Of a stretch of DNA of 48,953 bases, positions 37,359 through 46,774 are shown piece by piece. Origin of the DNA: Lactobacillales bacterium (GTDB taxonomy: Bacteria > Bacillota > Bacilli > Lactobacillales > Streptococcaceae); contig JAITQW010000052.1 of the NCBI GenBank assembly GCA_031288715.1, forward strand, positions 1 through 48,953. Reading direction: 5' to 3'. The notes under the pieces were generated by a model, which was given only the letters and a program-made list of their open reading frames with translations, was not told where the DNA came from and did no database searches. Both the position numbers and the translations under genes were made by a program. Position 1 is the first letter of the stretch, and every line of letters starts with the position of its first letter.

Positions 37359-37387
37359 ATATAAGACCTCAAGAAGAAATCTCGCAA
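37359..37387 (-). promoter_or_regulatory. Candidate sigma-A promoter of the bacteriocin-like gene
   Basis: On the minus strand TTGCGA, a 17-bp spacer and TTATAT lie about 115 bp upstream of the ATG at 37243. The implied leader contains GAAGGAGG (about 37327-37334) with no start codon after it. A diverged copy of the IS 5' terminus (GGCAAATTGTAGCATAAAAT) lies just upstream at 37414. Confidence 0.45.
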
Positions 37388-37534
37388 AAAGTATAGCATT
37401 ATGTTTGTGGAAAGGCAAATTGTAGCATAAAATCATATACCCATTTGTCATTGCTCAATGAAAATGTCCAAAAAATTACTAAAAATCTTCCCTGCTAGGA
37501 AATTTTAGGCAGGTTCTTAGCAACCCTCTTTGTT

Positions 37535-38353
37535 TTAATCTTGGAGATAGCTACCAGGAACAACCGTAATTGTTTTTGTTTTTGTATCAACATTTTTCAC
37601 ATAGAGTAGTGAATTATAATCTTTTACTGCTCGTTCTCCGTGAAAATGCGCTTCTGCAAATACTATAGTTCCCACTAAAGTTGAATCAAATTCCTTAATC
37701 AAAGATACCATTCCTGCAACTGTTCCACCGCCTTTCATAAAATCATCTACTACCAGTACACGCGAACCTTGAGGCAGTGAACGTTTGGATAACTCCATTT
37801 TTTCAATTCTATGGGAACTTCCTGAAGCATAATTAACGGAAACTGTTGCTCCTTCTGTAATTTTTGAATCGCGTCGAACAATTACAAAAGGAATATTTAA
37901 AAAATAAGCTACAGCTTGAGCAATGGGAACTCCTTTGGTTGCTACAGTCATTATGACATCCACTTGTTGATCGGCATATTTTGAAGAAATCAAGCGACCT
38001 ACGCGTCTTAATAACTTGGATTCTCCTAATAAATCTGAAAGGTAAACATACCCACCAGGAAGCAAACGAGCCTCATCAGATAAACGACTTGCTAATTGAT
38101 CAATAAATTTTTTCTGAACTTCCTTTTCCAAACGAGGTATAAACAGCACACCACCCGCAGCCCCTACAATCGTTTTCAATTCCCCTATTCCTCGCTCAAC
38201 AAATGTTCGCTTTATGATGGTTAAATCTTCTGAAATTGAAGATTTAGCTGATTGGTATCGTCGACTAAAAAAGGATAAGGAAATTAATGTATGTGGGTAT
38301 TCTAACAAATATTGTGTAATGTCTACTAATCGTTCACTACGTCTATATTTCAT
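37535..38353 (-). CDS. purR: Purine operon regulator PurR (Gram-positive type)
   Basis: This PurR binds PurBox DNA and senses PRPP. The 272-residue product has an N-terminal winged helix (RRSERLVDITQYLLEYPHTL; SAKSSISEDLTIIKRTF) and a C-terminal phosphoribosyltransferase domain with the PRPP loop VLVVDDFMKGGGTVAGM (residues about 199-215). It is transcribed away from lepB. A palindrome and PurBox-like word lie 77-104 bp upstream, suggesting autoregulation. Its target operon is in the window at 21544-27998. Confidence 0.96.
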   Translation of the reverse strand: MKYRRSERLVDITQYLLEYPHTLISLSFFSRRYQSAKSSISEDLTIIKRTFVERGIGELKTIVGAAGGVLFIPRLEKEVQKKFIDQLASRLSDEARLLPGGYVYLSDLLGESKLLRRVGRLISSKYADQQVDVIMTVATKGVPIAQAVAYFLNIPFVIVRRDSKITEGATVSVNYASGSSHRIEKMELSKRSLPQGSRVLVVDDFMKGGGTVAGMVSLIKEFDSTLVGTIVFAEAHFHGERAVKDYNSLLYVKNVDTKTKTITVVPGSYLQD

Positions 38354-38429
38354 ACGTTAACTCCTATTTTTTTATTTAATTATGTATTTCAACGATAAAT
38401 TTTTAAATATTTTCTTCAAATAATATATG

Positions 38430-38457
38430 ATTTACGAACATTCATCAAGATGAATGT
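38430..38457. promoter_or_regulatory. PurBox-like word overlapping a perfect palindrome, purR-lepB intergenic region
   Basis: ATTTACGAACATT (38430-38442) matches the PurBox consensus with one difference. It overlaps ACATTCATC-AA-GATGAATGT (38438-38457), a perfect 9-bp palindrome. The site lies between the divergent purR and lepB genes and could control either. PurR autoregulation is the simplest reading. Confidence 0.5.
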
Positions 38458-38583
38458 GAAATTTGTAAGCACTCGATTTTTTCTTAACTTATGATAAACT
38501 GAAGATATTATTTGCGGGAGTTAGGTTTCTTAATATTTAGGAATAAAATTTGAAATGAGAGAAATTAAAGTGGGAGGAAAGTC

Positions 38584-39153
38584 ATGAGTAAAAAAGACTT
38601 AATTCAAGGTGGCATAATTCTTTTTGTTCTGATGACTATTTGGGCATTATTACGCTCTTTTGTATTTAAACCTATATCAATACAGGATTCTTCGATGTCT
38701 CCTGCTCTTATTCCAAATGAACATGTACTAGCATTTAGATCATCTGATATTAAAAGATTTGATTTGATAGCATTTTCATTGCCAAACAAACCTGAGCAAG
38801 TAGAACGAATAATTGGTTTTCCAGGGGACGAAATTCATTCGATGGAAGATGTGCTGTATATAAACGGGAAGGCAATTCAAGAGCCATACTTGGATTCTTA
38901 TAAGAAAAAATTGACAATTGGAGAACTTTTCACTGCGGATTTTAATTTGGAAAGTTTGTTTAACAAAAAAGTGGTTCCAAAAGGAAAATATTTTGTCTTA
39001 GAAGACAATCGAAAAGAAAATAGTGATTCGAGAAAATTTGGATTTGTTGATAAAAAATCAATGATTGGGAAAGTAAAATTTGTGTATTGGCCTTTGAAAT
39101 CGTTTGGTAGGATTGATAATTCGATAACTGAGAATGCAGATGCTGAAAAATAG
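38584..39153 (+). CDS. lepB: Signal peptidase I homologue with catalytic lysine replaced by glutamate
   Basis: Type I signal peptidases cleave leaders of exported proteins using a Ser-Lys dyad. The 189-residue product has one N-terminal membrane helix (residues about 8-25), box B with the serine nucleophile (DSSMSP, Ser37), box C, and box E (DNRKENSDSR). Box D, normally V-K-R-x-x-G-x-P-G-D, reads VERIIGFPGDE: Glu74 (codon GAA at 38803-38805) stands where the general-base Lys belongs. One base change (AAA to GAA) would account for it. The protein may be inactive or work like SipA-type homologues that lack a standard dyad. The ATG follows GGGAGGAAAG. Confidence 0.88.
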   Translation: MSKKDLIQGGIILFVLMTIWALLRSFVFKPISIQDSSMSPALIPNEHVLAFRSSDIKRFDLIAFSLPNKPEQVERIIGFPGDEIHSMEDVLYINGKAIQEPYLDSYKKKLTIGELFTADFNLESLFNKKVVPKGKYFVLEDNRKENSDSRKFGFVDKKSMIGKVKFVYWPLKSFGRIDNSITENADAEK

Positions 39154-39213
39154 TTAGGTTGTGGTTATACAAATACAACTTAATAGTAATTTTAGAAATG
39201 GATGTGAATTGTA

Positions 39214-40524
39214 GTGAGCAAACCGATTTTAGCGATTGTCGGGCGACCTAACGTTGGCAAATCAACTTTGTTCAATCGAATCATCGGTGAGCGTGTATCA
39301 GTTGTAGAAGATACTCCTGGGATAACTCGGGATCGAATTTATGCAAGTGGAGAGTGGTTATCTTGTGAATTTCATTTGATTGATACTGGAGGAATTGACT
39401 TAGAAGATGAACCCTTTATGGAGCAAATTCGCCAACAGGCAGAAATAGCAATTGAAGAAGCAGATGTGATTGTGATGGTAACTTCAGGTCTAGAAGGAAT
39501 TACGGATGCAGATGAATTGGTAGCACGAATTTTGCATCATTCGAATAAACCTGTAGTGTTGGTGGTAAACAAAGTGGACAATCCTGAAGAGAGAATGGGT
39601 ATTTATGAATTTTATTCTCTTGGTTTAGGAGATCCGTTTCCTGTCTCTACCTCCCATGGACTTGGGTTAGGAGATGTTTTGGACGAAGTGGTAAAATCTT
39701 TTCCAGATAAAATTCTTGAAGAAGATTCCGATACTATTAAATTTAGTTTAATTGGCCGACCAAACGTTGGTAAATCTTCGTTAACTAACGCTATTTTAGG
39801 AGAAGAGAGAGTCATTGCTTCTCCTATAGCTGGTACAACCAGAGATGCAATAGATACTTATTTCATCAGTGAAGATGGACAAGAATTTCAAATGATTGAC
39901 ACCGCTGGAATGCGAAAGCGCGGAAAAGTATATGAGAAAGCCGAGAAATATTCGATCATGCGAGCTATGCGAGCGATTGAGCGATCGGATGTAGTTTTGA
40001 TGATATTAAATGCTGAAGAAGGAATTCGCGAGTACGATAAACACATTGCTGGATTCGCTCATGAAGCAGGCAAGGGTATAATTTTAGTTGTAAATAAGTG
40101 GGATAAAATCGAAAAAGAAAACCATACCCTTGCAGAATTTGAAAAAAAAATACGAGATGGATTCCAATATTTAAGTTACGTACCGATCGTGTTTGTTTCA
40201 GCGAAGACAAAGAAACGACTTCATAAACTACCGGAGATGATTGAAGAGGTAAGCACAAATCAAAACTTACGTGTCTCTTCTAGTGTGTTGAATGATGTCG
40301 TAATGGATGCTGTAGCAATGAATCCTACACCCACAAATAAAGGAAAGAGATTGAAGATTTTTTATGCGACACAAGTAGCAGTTAAACCACCAACATTTGT
40401 GATTTTTGTAAATGAAGAAGACCTGATGCATTTTAGTTATGCACGTTTTTTGGAAAATCAAATTCGCAAAGCATTTCCTTTTGAAGGAACGCCGCTTAAG
40501 TTGATTGCAAGAAGAAGAAAGTAA
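39214..40524 (+). CDS. der: Ribosome-assembly GTPase Der (EngA)
   Basis: Der has two tandem GTPase domains and acts in 50S maturation. The 436-residue product shows [26 protein letters not shown] and NKVD in domain 1. Domain 2 has [33 protein letters not shown] and NKWD (residues about 178-320). A KH-like C-terminal domain ends RRRK. It opens with GTG 60 bp after lepB on the same strand; the ribosome site is weak. Confidence 0.97.
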   Translation: MSKPILAIVGRPNVGKSTLFNRIIGERVSVVEDTPGITRDRIYASGEWLSCEFHLIDTGGIDLEDEPFMEQIRQQAEIAIEEADVIVMVTSGLEGITDADELVARILHHSNKPVVLVVNKVDNPEERMGIYEFYSLGLGDPFPVSTSHGLGLGDVLDEVVKSFPDKILEEDSDTIKFSLIGRPNVGKSSLTNAILGEERVIASPIAGTTRDAIDTYFISEDGQEFQMIDTAGMRKRGKVYEKAEKYSIMRAMRAIERSDVVLMILNAEEGIREYDKHIAGFAHEAGKGIILVVNKWDKIEKENHTLAEFEKKIRDGFQYLSYVPIVFVSAKTKKRLHKLPEMIEEVSTNQNLRVSSSVLNDVVMDAVAMNPTPTNKGKRLKIFYATQVAVKPPTFVIFVNEEDLMHFSYARFLENQIRKAFPFEGTPLKLIARRRK

Positions 40525-40590
40525 ATTTAAAGACGGAAGAATTAATTGTGTGATGTTTCTTCTGTTTTTTATATAAAAAGAGGTAGAACA

Positions 40591-42423
40591 ATGGGAGTAG
40601 AAGAGAGGAAAAAGCGGCAGGCAAAGATACGAAATTTTTCGATTATTGCCCATATTGATCACGGAAAATCGACGTTGGCAGATCGAATTTTGGAACAAAC
40701 GCAAACCGTTTCTAAACGAGAAATGCAAGATCAATTGTTGGATTCTATGGATTTGGAGCGTGAACGTGGAATAACCATTAAACTGAATGCAATTGAGCTA
40801 AATTATCATGCAAAAGATGGCGAGACATATATTTTGCATTTGATTGATACTCCGGGCCATGTCGATTTTACGTATGAAGTTTCTCGCTCACTTGCAGCTT
40901 GTGAGGGAGCAATTTTAGTGGTAGATGCAGCGCAAGGAATTGAAGCGCAGACACTAGCAAATGTATATTTAGCTTTGGATAATAATCTTGAAATTTTACC
41001 TGTGATTAACAAGATTGATCTTCCATCAGCAGATCCCAAGCGTGTGCGGGAAGAAATCGAAAATGTGATTGGAATTGATGCCAGTGAAGCAGTTCTAGCA
41101 AGTGCAAAAATGGGAATTGGCATTGAAGATTTATTAGAGCAAATCGTCTCTATGGTTCCCGCACCTTCAGGTTCGGTAGAAGCTCCATTGAAGGCGTTGA
41201 TTTTTGATTCAATTTACGATTCGTATCGTGGGGTTATTTTGAATATTCGAGTGATAGATGGGGTAGTAAAACCGGGAGATGTGATTCAATTAATGTCGAA
41301 CGAAAAAACGTTTGAAGTGACTGAAGTCGGTATTTTCTCGCCAAAAACGATGCAAAGAGATGAGTTAATGGTAGGAGATGTTGGTTATATAGCAGCGGCT
41401 ATCAAGACGGTAAAAGATACTCGAGTTGGAGATACCATTACATTAGCTAATAATCCAGCCAAAGAATCTTTGCCTGGATATCGTAAGTTGAATCCGATGG
41501 TTTATTGCGGACTGTATCCAATTGATACCTCTCGTTATAATGATCTGCGCGAAGCTTTAGAGAAATTACAGTTGAACGATGCAGCATTGCAGTTTGAACC
41601 AGAGACCTCGCAAGCGCTAGGTTTCGGATTTCGATCAGGTTTTTTAGGATTACTGCATATGGATGTCGTTCAGGAGCGTTTGGAACGAGAATTTAACTTG
41701 GATTTAATTATGACTGCTCCTTCGGTTATTTATCATGTGAATCTTATTGATGGAGAACAAGTGATTGTTGACAATCCAGCTAATTTTCCTGAACCAGTGA
41801 AAATTGACAATATCGAAGAACCGTTCGTGAAAGCTGAAATTATGATCCCAAATGACTATGTTGGTGCAGTTATGGAATTATCCCAACGTAAACGTGGTAA
41901 ATTTGTGACGATGGATTATATGGATAATTATCGTGTGAATGTCATCTACAATATTCCGTTATCAGAGATTGTTTTTGATTTCTTTGATAAATTGAAATCA
42001 AGTACGAAAGGTTACGCTTCTTTTGATTATGAAATGAACGGATATCGTGTGAGCAAGCTAGTGAAAATGGATATTCTCCTTAATGGTGAAAAAGTCGATG
42101 CTCTTTCGTTTATTGTTCATAATGATTTTGCATATGAACGTGGAAAGTTAATTGTTGAAAAATTAAAAAAATTGATTCCTCGTCAACAGTTTGAAGTACC
42201 AATTCAAGCAGCCATTGGACAAAAAATTGTTGCTCGTAGTGATATCAAAGCTTTACGGAAAAATGTACTGGCTAAGTGCTACGGTGGAGATGTGTCGCGT
42301 AAGCGTAAACTTCTAGAAAAGCAAAAAAGAGGAAAACGGCGCATGAAGCAAATCGGAAGTGTAGAAGTTCCGCAAGAAGCTTTCTTAAGTATTTTGAATA
42401 TGGATGAAAATGAGAAAAAATAA
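40591..42423 (+). CDS. lepA: Elongation factor 4 (LepA)
   Basis: EF4 is a ribosome-associated GTPase that can back-translocate stalled ribosomes and assist initiation and assembly. The 610-residue product has the P-loop [57 protein letters not shown], and the C-terminal LepA-specific domain ([27 protein letters not shown]). The ATG at 40591 follows AAGAGGT and begins at the conserved N-terminus; the frame's earlier TTG/GTG-type start at 40546 is rejected. Confidence 0.98.
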   Translation: MGVEERKKRQAKIRNFSIIAHIDHGKSTLADRILEQTQTVSKREMQDQLLDSMDLERERGITIKLNAIELNYHAKDGETYILHLIDTPGHVDFTYEVSRSLAACEGAILVVDAAQGIEAQTLANVYLALDNNLEILPVINKIDLPSADPKRVREEIENVIGIDASEAVLASAKMGIGIEDLLEQIVSMVPAPSGSVEAPLKALIFDSIYDSYRGVILNIRVIDGVVKPGDVIQLMSNEKTFEVTEVGIFSPKTMQRDELMVGDVGYIAAAIKTVKDTRVGDTITLANNPAKESLPGYRKLNPMVYCGLYPIDTSRYNDLREALEKLQLNDAALQFEPETSQALGFGFRSGFLGLLHMDVVQERLEREFNLDLIMTAPSVIYHVNLIDGEQVIVDNPANFPEPVKIDNIEEPFVKAEIMIPNDYVGAVMELSQRKRGKFVTMDYMDNYRVNVIYNIPLSEIVFDFFDKLKSSTKGYASFDYEMNGYRVSKLVKMDILLNGEKVDALSFIVHNDFAYERGKLIVEKLKKLIPRQQFEVPIQAAIGQKIVARSDIKALRKNVLAKCYGGDVSRKRKLLEKQKRGKRRMKQIGSVEVPQEAFLSILNMDENEKK

Positions 42424-42585
42424 TTTGAGAAGTTTGAGTTGTCAACTCAACCGTGTGAGTTTAAAAAAATAAGCAACAAACCAAGCGTCGTATTTGGAAC
42501 TTGTCAACTTAACTAAATTAAGCGTCGATTCTACAATAAGCCGCTCCGTGATAATTTTTACAGCTACTTACTATATACACAATTA

Positions 42586-42901
42586 TTACAAGTGCACATC
42601 ACTATTCAGCAAAAAATCATTCACATGAATAATGGGAATTCCTTCAATCTTACCCACATCATCATAATTTTTATTAATAACCAACTTTCGATAATTATCT
42701 CGAATTGATAATAAATTATCCGTCTCATAAGTATTTTGAGGCAATTGATAAGCAACTTGAATATTGCTTATCTCTCCTTATTTTACTGCAACAAAGTCAA
42801 TTTATTTTTCCCCTAAACGACCCGTATAAATCTCAAATCCCAGACAATGTAACTATAAAAAAGCAATCGTTTCAAGTTGATCATCCAAATTTCCAGAAAA
42901 T
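42586..42901 (-). pseudogene. C-terminal remnant of an AAA/DUF4143 ATPase gene
   Basis: The reading frame begins immediately after the sufB stop and runs about 104 codons. With in-frame stops shown as slashes, it reads SGNLDDQLETIAFL/LHCLGF, EIYTGRLGEK/IDFVAVK, /GEISNIQVAYQLPQ, then NLLSIRDNYRKLVI and EGIPIIHVNDFLLN. This is the DUF4143 C-terminal nuclease-like domain pattern (IDFVA, QV, L, IDFLL). Each of the three stops is one base from the expected residue (Glu, Glu, Gln), and no frameshift occurs. The rest of the 42424-42901 spacer, 42424-42585, shows only a TTGAGTT-gtc-AACTCAA hairpin after lepA. Confidence 0.75.
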
Positions 42902-44293
42902 TTACCCCACTGACCCTTCCATTTCATAACGAATTAAACGATTTAGCTCCACAGCATACTCCATTGGCAGCTCCTTCGCGAACGGTTCCACAAAGCCCAT
43001 CACAATCATTTCTGTAGCCTCTTGTTCTGAAAGACCACGACTCATCAAATAGTACAACTGTTCCTCCGAAATCTTAGAGACTTTTGCTTCATGTTCCAAT
43101 AACACTTGAGAGTTATGCACCTCATTCATAGGAAAAGTATCCGATTTCGAAAGTTGATCCATCAAAATCGTGTCACATTCAACATGAGAAACAGAATGCT
43201 TTGCATTATCACCAAAAACAACCATCCCACGATAATTAACTTCTCCGCCACCTCTAGCAATCGACTTGGAAACAATTGAACTAGAAGTGTTCAAAGCTTG
43301 ATGGATCATTTTTGCTCCTGTATCCTGAATTTGACCTGAACCTGCAAGCGCAATCGACAACATTGTTCCCTTTGCCCTAGGTCCATCCAATAATACCGCT
43401 GGATACTTCATCGTCGTTTTAGAACCCAAATTACCATCCACCCATTCAACAGTAGCATTTTCTTTTGCCTTCGCACGTTTCGTCACCAAATTATAAACGT
43501 TATCTGACCAATTCTGAATCGTTGAATAACGAATCGTTGCATCTTTCAACGCAAAAATTTCTACCACAGCCGCATGCAAAGAGTGCTTGGAATACGTAGG
43601 GGCTGTACATCCTTCCACATAATGCACGCTGGCTCCTTCATCCACAATAATTAGCGTTCGCTCAAATTGCCCTGTACTTTCCGCATTGATTCTAAAATAC
43701 GTCTGCAAAGGAACATCTACTTTCACACCTTTTGGTACATAAATAAATGTCCCCCCCGACCAAACTGCTGAATTTAGTGCAGCAAAAACATTATCAGTTG
43801 GTGGAACTAATTGACTAAAATACTCTTTGAAAATCTCTGAATATTCCTTTAAAGCTGAATCCGTATCTGTAAATACAATACCTAATTTCTGAAATTCTTC
43901 TTTCATATTATGATAAACAACTTCAGATTCATATTGCGCCGACGCTCCTGCTAAATAAGCACGCTCCGCCTCAGGAATTCCAATTCTCTCAAAGGTTTCC
44001 TTAATTTTATCTGGCACATCTTCCCAATCACGTGCTGGTTTGTCCGTCGACTTTTGATAATAAATAATTTCCTCAAAATTAATCTCTGACAAATCAGGAC
44101 CCCAAGATGGTAACTCCATCTGATGGAAGGTACGCAAAGAATTCAACCGAAATTCCAACATCCATTCAGGTTCTTTTTTTACCTCTGAAATCTCCCGAAC
44201 CTGCTCCTCAGTCAATCCTTTTCCTGTGCTAAAAACCGGTTTCACGTCATCATGAAAGCCAAACTGATACTCTTCTATTTTTGGAACATCCAT
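42902..44293 (-). CDS. sufB: Fe-S cluster assembly scaffold protein SufB
   Basis: SufB is the scaffold of the SufBC2D complex on which Fe-S clusters are built. The 463-residue product shows the SufB beta-helix domain with [13 protein letters not shown] [38 protein letters not shown] and [20 protein letters not shown]; the conserved cluster-related Cys is in [10 protein letters not shown]. The start follows GGAGAAAATATA. It is separated from sufU by 760 bp of pseudogene and IS debris, so it may need its own promoter. It is bracketed by ATPase remnants on both sides. Confidence 0.96.
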   Translation of the reverse strand: MDVPKIEEYQFGFHDDVKPVFSTGKGLTEEQVREISEVKKEPEWMLEFRLNSLRTFHQMELPSWGPDLSEINFEEIIYYQKSTDKPARDWEDVPDKIKETFERIGIPEAERAYLAGASAQYESEVVYHNMKEEFQKLGIVFTDTDSALKEYSEIFKEYFSQLVPPTDNVFAALNSAVWSGGTFIYVPKGVKVDVPLQTYFRINAESTGQFERTLIIVDEGASVHYVEGCTAPTYSKHSLHAAVVEIFALKDATIRYSTIQNWSDNVYNLVTKRAKAKENATVEWVDGNLGSKTTMKYPAVLLDGPRAKGTMLSIALAGSGQIQDTGAKMIHQALNTSSSIVSKSIARGGGEVNYRGMVVFGDNAKHSVSHVECDTILMDQLSKSDTFPMNEVHNSQVLLEHEAKVSKISEEQLYYLMSRGLSEQEATEMIVMGFVEPFAKELPMEYAVELNRLIRYEMEGSVG

Positions 44294-44357
44294 TATATTT
44301 TCTCCTCAAAAAACAATATAAACACTAAAATACACAATCTTAAGGATCTGTTAACAA

Positions 44358-44967
44358 TCAATCGAAAAAGTTTAATAAAAAATCAGTTATATGAATGATT
44401 GGAATACCATCCATTTCACCAATATCGTTCATTGAATTAGTAATAACAATTTTTTTATGTCCTGTAGGAAGATGAAGCAAATTAGGCAAGTTGTAACATA
44501 AAACCGTCCACTGAAAAATAAAAAAAGACAGATCATCAAAATTCTAATAAAATGTTTAAAGCACCAACCCAAAACATTTAGGAGGAATAAAGATGAGTAA
44601 TCGAGCAATTGCGAAAATTCTTGATAGAAGCCACAGTACAATAAATGCCTAAGTAAAGCGCGGTACAGTTATTCAAAGAAAATATAAATTGTATTTCATC
44701 AAATAAAAAATAAGCTTTCTTTTTCTTATTAATCGTTTTTTTAATATGATTATACAAAGATCTATCGTCTTGTAAGTCATAATATCCCGGATCTTCAAAG
44801 TTAATAAAAATAATTTGCTCTTTGAGTATCCCTCGTTTAAGCAGTAAATGATAGATCATTCGCAATAGATAACTTTTTCATGAACGTCTAACACCAGTGA
44901 TTACTTTAATAAATTCTGTGTCAATTATTGATTTTATACGCTTAAGATAGATCGGACGCTTTATCAC
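44358..44967 (-). pseudogene. AAA/DUF4143 ATPase gene, nonsense-mutated, deleted and IS-interrupted
   Basis: GTG at 44967 (behind AGGAG) opens IKRPIYLKRIKSIIDTEFIKV then ITGVRRS, stop, KSYLLRMIYHLLLK, EEQ-type helix and FINFEDPGYYDLQD ... KKAYFLFDEIQF. The stop (TGA) stands exactly where the Walker A glycine (GGA) of GVRRSGKS belongs. After the Walker B region the frame meets an IS remnant (44491-about 44690). Beyond it a C-terminal piece, HKKIVITNSMNDIGEMDG then IPIIHITDFLLN, ends at 44358. About two thirds of the gene is missing. Related enzymes are P-loop ATPases with a nuclease-like tail and unknown role. Confidence 0.8.
44491..44690 (+). mobile_element. Remnant of IS30-like element, 5' end, inside the ATPase pseudogene
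   Basis: It is near-identical to the complement of 1-132 through the ribosome site and ATG (AGGAGGAATAAAGATGA). It then jumps into the transposase DNA-binding helix region: MSNRAIAKILDRSHSTINA, stop, VKRGTVIQRKY. That is the IS30-type helix-turn-helix, so this copy fixes the family assignment. The 3' half is missing. Confidence 0.75.
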
Positions 44968-44973
44968 AATAAC

Positions 44974-45028
44974 TTTCTCCTAACTGAAAATTTAATTACA
45001 TTGTACAATAATTTTCAGTTAGGAGAAA
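44974..45028. repeat. 19-bp perfect inverted repeat carrying a ribosome site in each arm
   Basis: TTTCTCCTAACTGAAAATT and its exact complement flank a 17-bp spacer containing ATTGTACAAT. The arm nearest the ATPase pseudogene supplies its AGGAGAAA ribosome site on the minus strand. The other arm presents the same site on the plus strand. It lies between sufU and the pseudogene and could be an operator or mRNA switch of the former ATPase gene. Confidence 0.6.
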
Positions 45029-45054
45029 TCTTTAGGTTGCACACCAACAAATCC

Positions 45055-45549
45055 CTATTCTTTCTCGCCATCATTTTCAAAATGAGAACAGCTCTCTTCC
45101 ACAACTGACTCCCCTACTTCAACATCCATCAACTTCTTCAATGCATTCCAAGAAAGAGTGGCACATTTTATTCGTTGAGGAAACTGACTCACTCCTTGAA
45201 GAAAAGCAGCATCACCCAATTTTTCATCCATTTCCCCTATATCTTCACCTTGCACTAACTGGCTAAAAATTTCAGAAAGTTCACATGCTTCCTCGATCGT
45301 TTTTCCTAAAACTAAATCAGTCATCATCGAAGCACTTGCCGTTGAAATCGAACAGCCACTTCCATCAAAAGCAATATCTTCAATTTTTTTATCTTTATCA
45401 AGCCGTATTGACAAACGAATCACATCACCACAAGTCGGATTATTCAACTCTAACGGAGTTACTCCCTCAAGCACTCCCCTATGGTGCGGATTACTAGAAT
45501 GATCCAAAATCACTGCTCGATACAATCGATCCAATTTAGACAACGCCAT
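45055..45549 (-). CDS. sufU: Zinc-dependent sulfurtransferase SufU
   Basis: In Gram-positives SufU accepts persulfide sulfur from SufS and passes it to SufB. The 164-residue product begins MALSKLDRLYRAVILDH and has the three conserved cysteines in NPTCGDVI, GSGCSISTASASMM and IKCATLSWNAL, with the insertion typical of SufU rather than IscU. The longer frame from 45651 would overlap sufS by over 100 bp; the ATG at 45549 follows AAGGAGTT and is chosen. It overlaps the sufS end by 14 nt. Confidence 0.95.
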   Translation of the reverse strand: MALSKLDRLYRAVILDHSSNPHHRGVLEGVTPLELNNPTCGDVIRLSIRLDKDKKIEDIAFDGSGCSISTASASMMTDLVLGKTIEEACELSEIFSQLVQGEDIGEMDEKLGDAAFLQGVSQFPQRIKCATLSWNALKKLMDVEVGESVVEESCSHFENDGEKE

Positions 45550-46774
45550 GATCAAAAAACTCCTTTGCTGCAAGAATAGACTCAACCAATTTATCACAAT
45601 CTTCCCTGGTATTATAAATATAAAAACTTGCACGAAGTACTGAAACTTCATTCAAACTCTGAATTAGCGGCTGCGCACAATGATTACCAGCTCGTACTGC
45701 AACTCCCTGCATATCAAGAGCAGTTGCTACATCATGTGGATGTATGCCTTTCAAATTAAATGAGATCACACCCGTATGCTTCTCCACTTCCTCTGGACCA
45801 TGAATGACAAGTCCACCAATCTCCTGTAGTTTAGGGAAAACATATTCCACCAACTCTTTTTCATGAGCTTCAATAGAATCAAAACCAATCCCTTGCAGAT
45901 AATGAATCGCTGCAGCCATTCCTATAGCTCCTGCAATATTAGGCGTTCCCGCTTCAAACTTCCAGGGCAACTCTTTAAAAGTTGCATCCTCTCGAGTGAC
46001 AAAATCAATCATCTCTCCGCCAAACTCTACTGGCTTCATCTGATCTAACCACTTACATTTTCCATACAAAACACCAATTCCTGTCGGTGCAAGCATCTTA
46101 TGCCCACTGAATGCTAAAAAATCTACATCTAATTTCCTTACATCCAGCTTTCGATGTGGAGTCGATTGAGCCGCATCCAAAACAAAAACAGCTCCTTTTT
46201 CATGAGCATAATCAATTAGTTTTTCTACAGGATTAACCACACCTAGAACATTAGACACATGCGCCAGAGAAACAATTTTTGTTCTACTCGTGATTTTCTC
46301 AAATGCCATATCCAAATCAAGCTCACCATTTTTCAGTTCAATATATTCTAAAGTTGCGCCTGTTTTTTTCGCTAGTTGTTGCCAAGGAAGAATATTTGCA
46401 TGATGCTCCATCACAGAAATTAAAATCTCATCACCTTTAGTGACAAACATTTCGCCAAAACTTTGAACCACCCAATTAAGAGAAGTCGTCGTTCCTCGCG
46501 TAAATAAGACTTCCGCCACATTTTCAGCATTCAAAAACTTCCGCACATCTTCTCGCGCCTTCTCATAAGCAACAGTCGCTTTCTCTGCTAAAGTGTGGAT
46601 ACCACGATGAACATTCGCATTATCTTGCTCGTAGTAATTTCTCACAGCCTCCAATACTTGCTGAGGCTTTTGTGTCGTTGCTGCATTATCCAGATATACA
46701 AGCAACTCATCATTAACCTTTTGTTGAAGAATTTTAAAATCTTTCTTTATTTCGTAAGGATTTAATTTAGACAT
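45536..46774 (-). CDS. sufS: Cysteine desulfurase SufS
   Basis: SufS takes sulfur from L-cysteine as a persulfide for Fe-S assembly. The 412-residue PLP enzyme shows YLDNAATTQKPQQVLEA, NVHRGIHTL, EHHANILPWQQL, DAAQSTPH, the Schiff-base lysine in SGHKMLAPTGIGVLYGK (residues about 224-240) and the active cysteine in RAGNHCAQP (residues about 361-369). It overlaps sufD by 8 nt and sufU by 14 nt, so sufD-S-U are translationally coupled. Confidence 0.97.
   Translation of the reverse strand: MSKLNPYEIKKDFKILQQKVNDELLVYLDNAATTQKPQQVLEAVRNYYEQDNANVHRGIHTLAEKATVAYEKAREDVRKFLNAENVAEVLFTRGTTTSLNWVVQSFGEMFVTKGDEILISVMEHHANILPWQQLAKKTGATLEYIELKNGELDLDMAFEKITSRTKIVSLAHVSNVLGVVNPVEKLIDYAHEKGAVFVLDAAQSTPHRKLDVRKLDVDFLAFSGHKMLAPTGIGVLYGKCKWLDQMKPVEFGGEMIDFVTREDATFKELPWKFEAGTPNIAGAIGMAAAIHYLQGIGFDSIEAHEKELVEYVFPKLQEIGGLVIHGPEEVEKHTGVISFNLKGIHPHDVATALDMQGVAVRAGNHCAQPLIQSLNEVSVLRASFYIYNTREDCDKLVESILAAKEFFDHGVV

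Noticed and set aside
44429..44641. Hydrophobic 70-codon minus-strand frame
   Set aside because: It is the antisense of the IS 5' leader.
45550..45651. Extended N-terminus of sufU
   Set aside because: It would overlap sufS by more than 100 bp; a proper ATG with AAGGAGTT lies at 45549.
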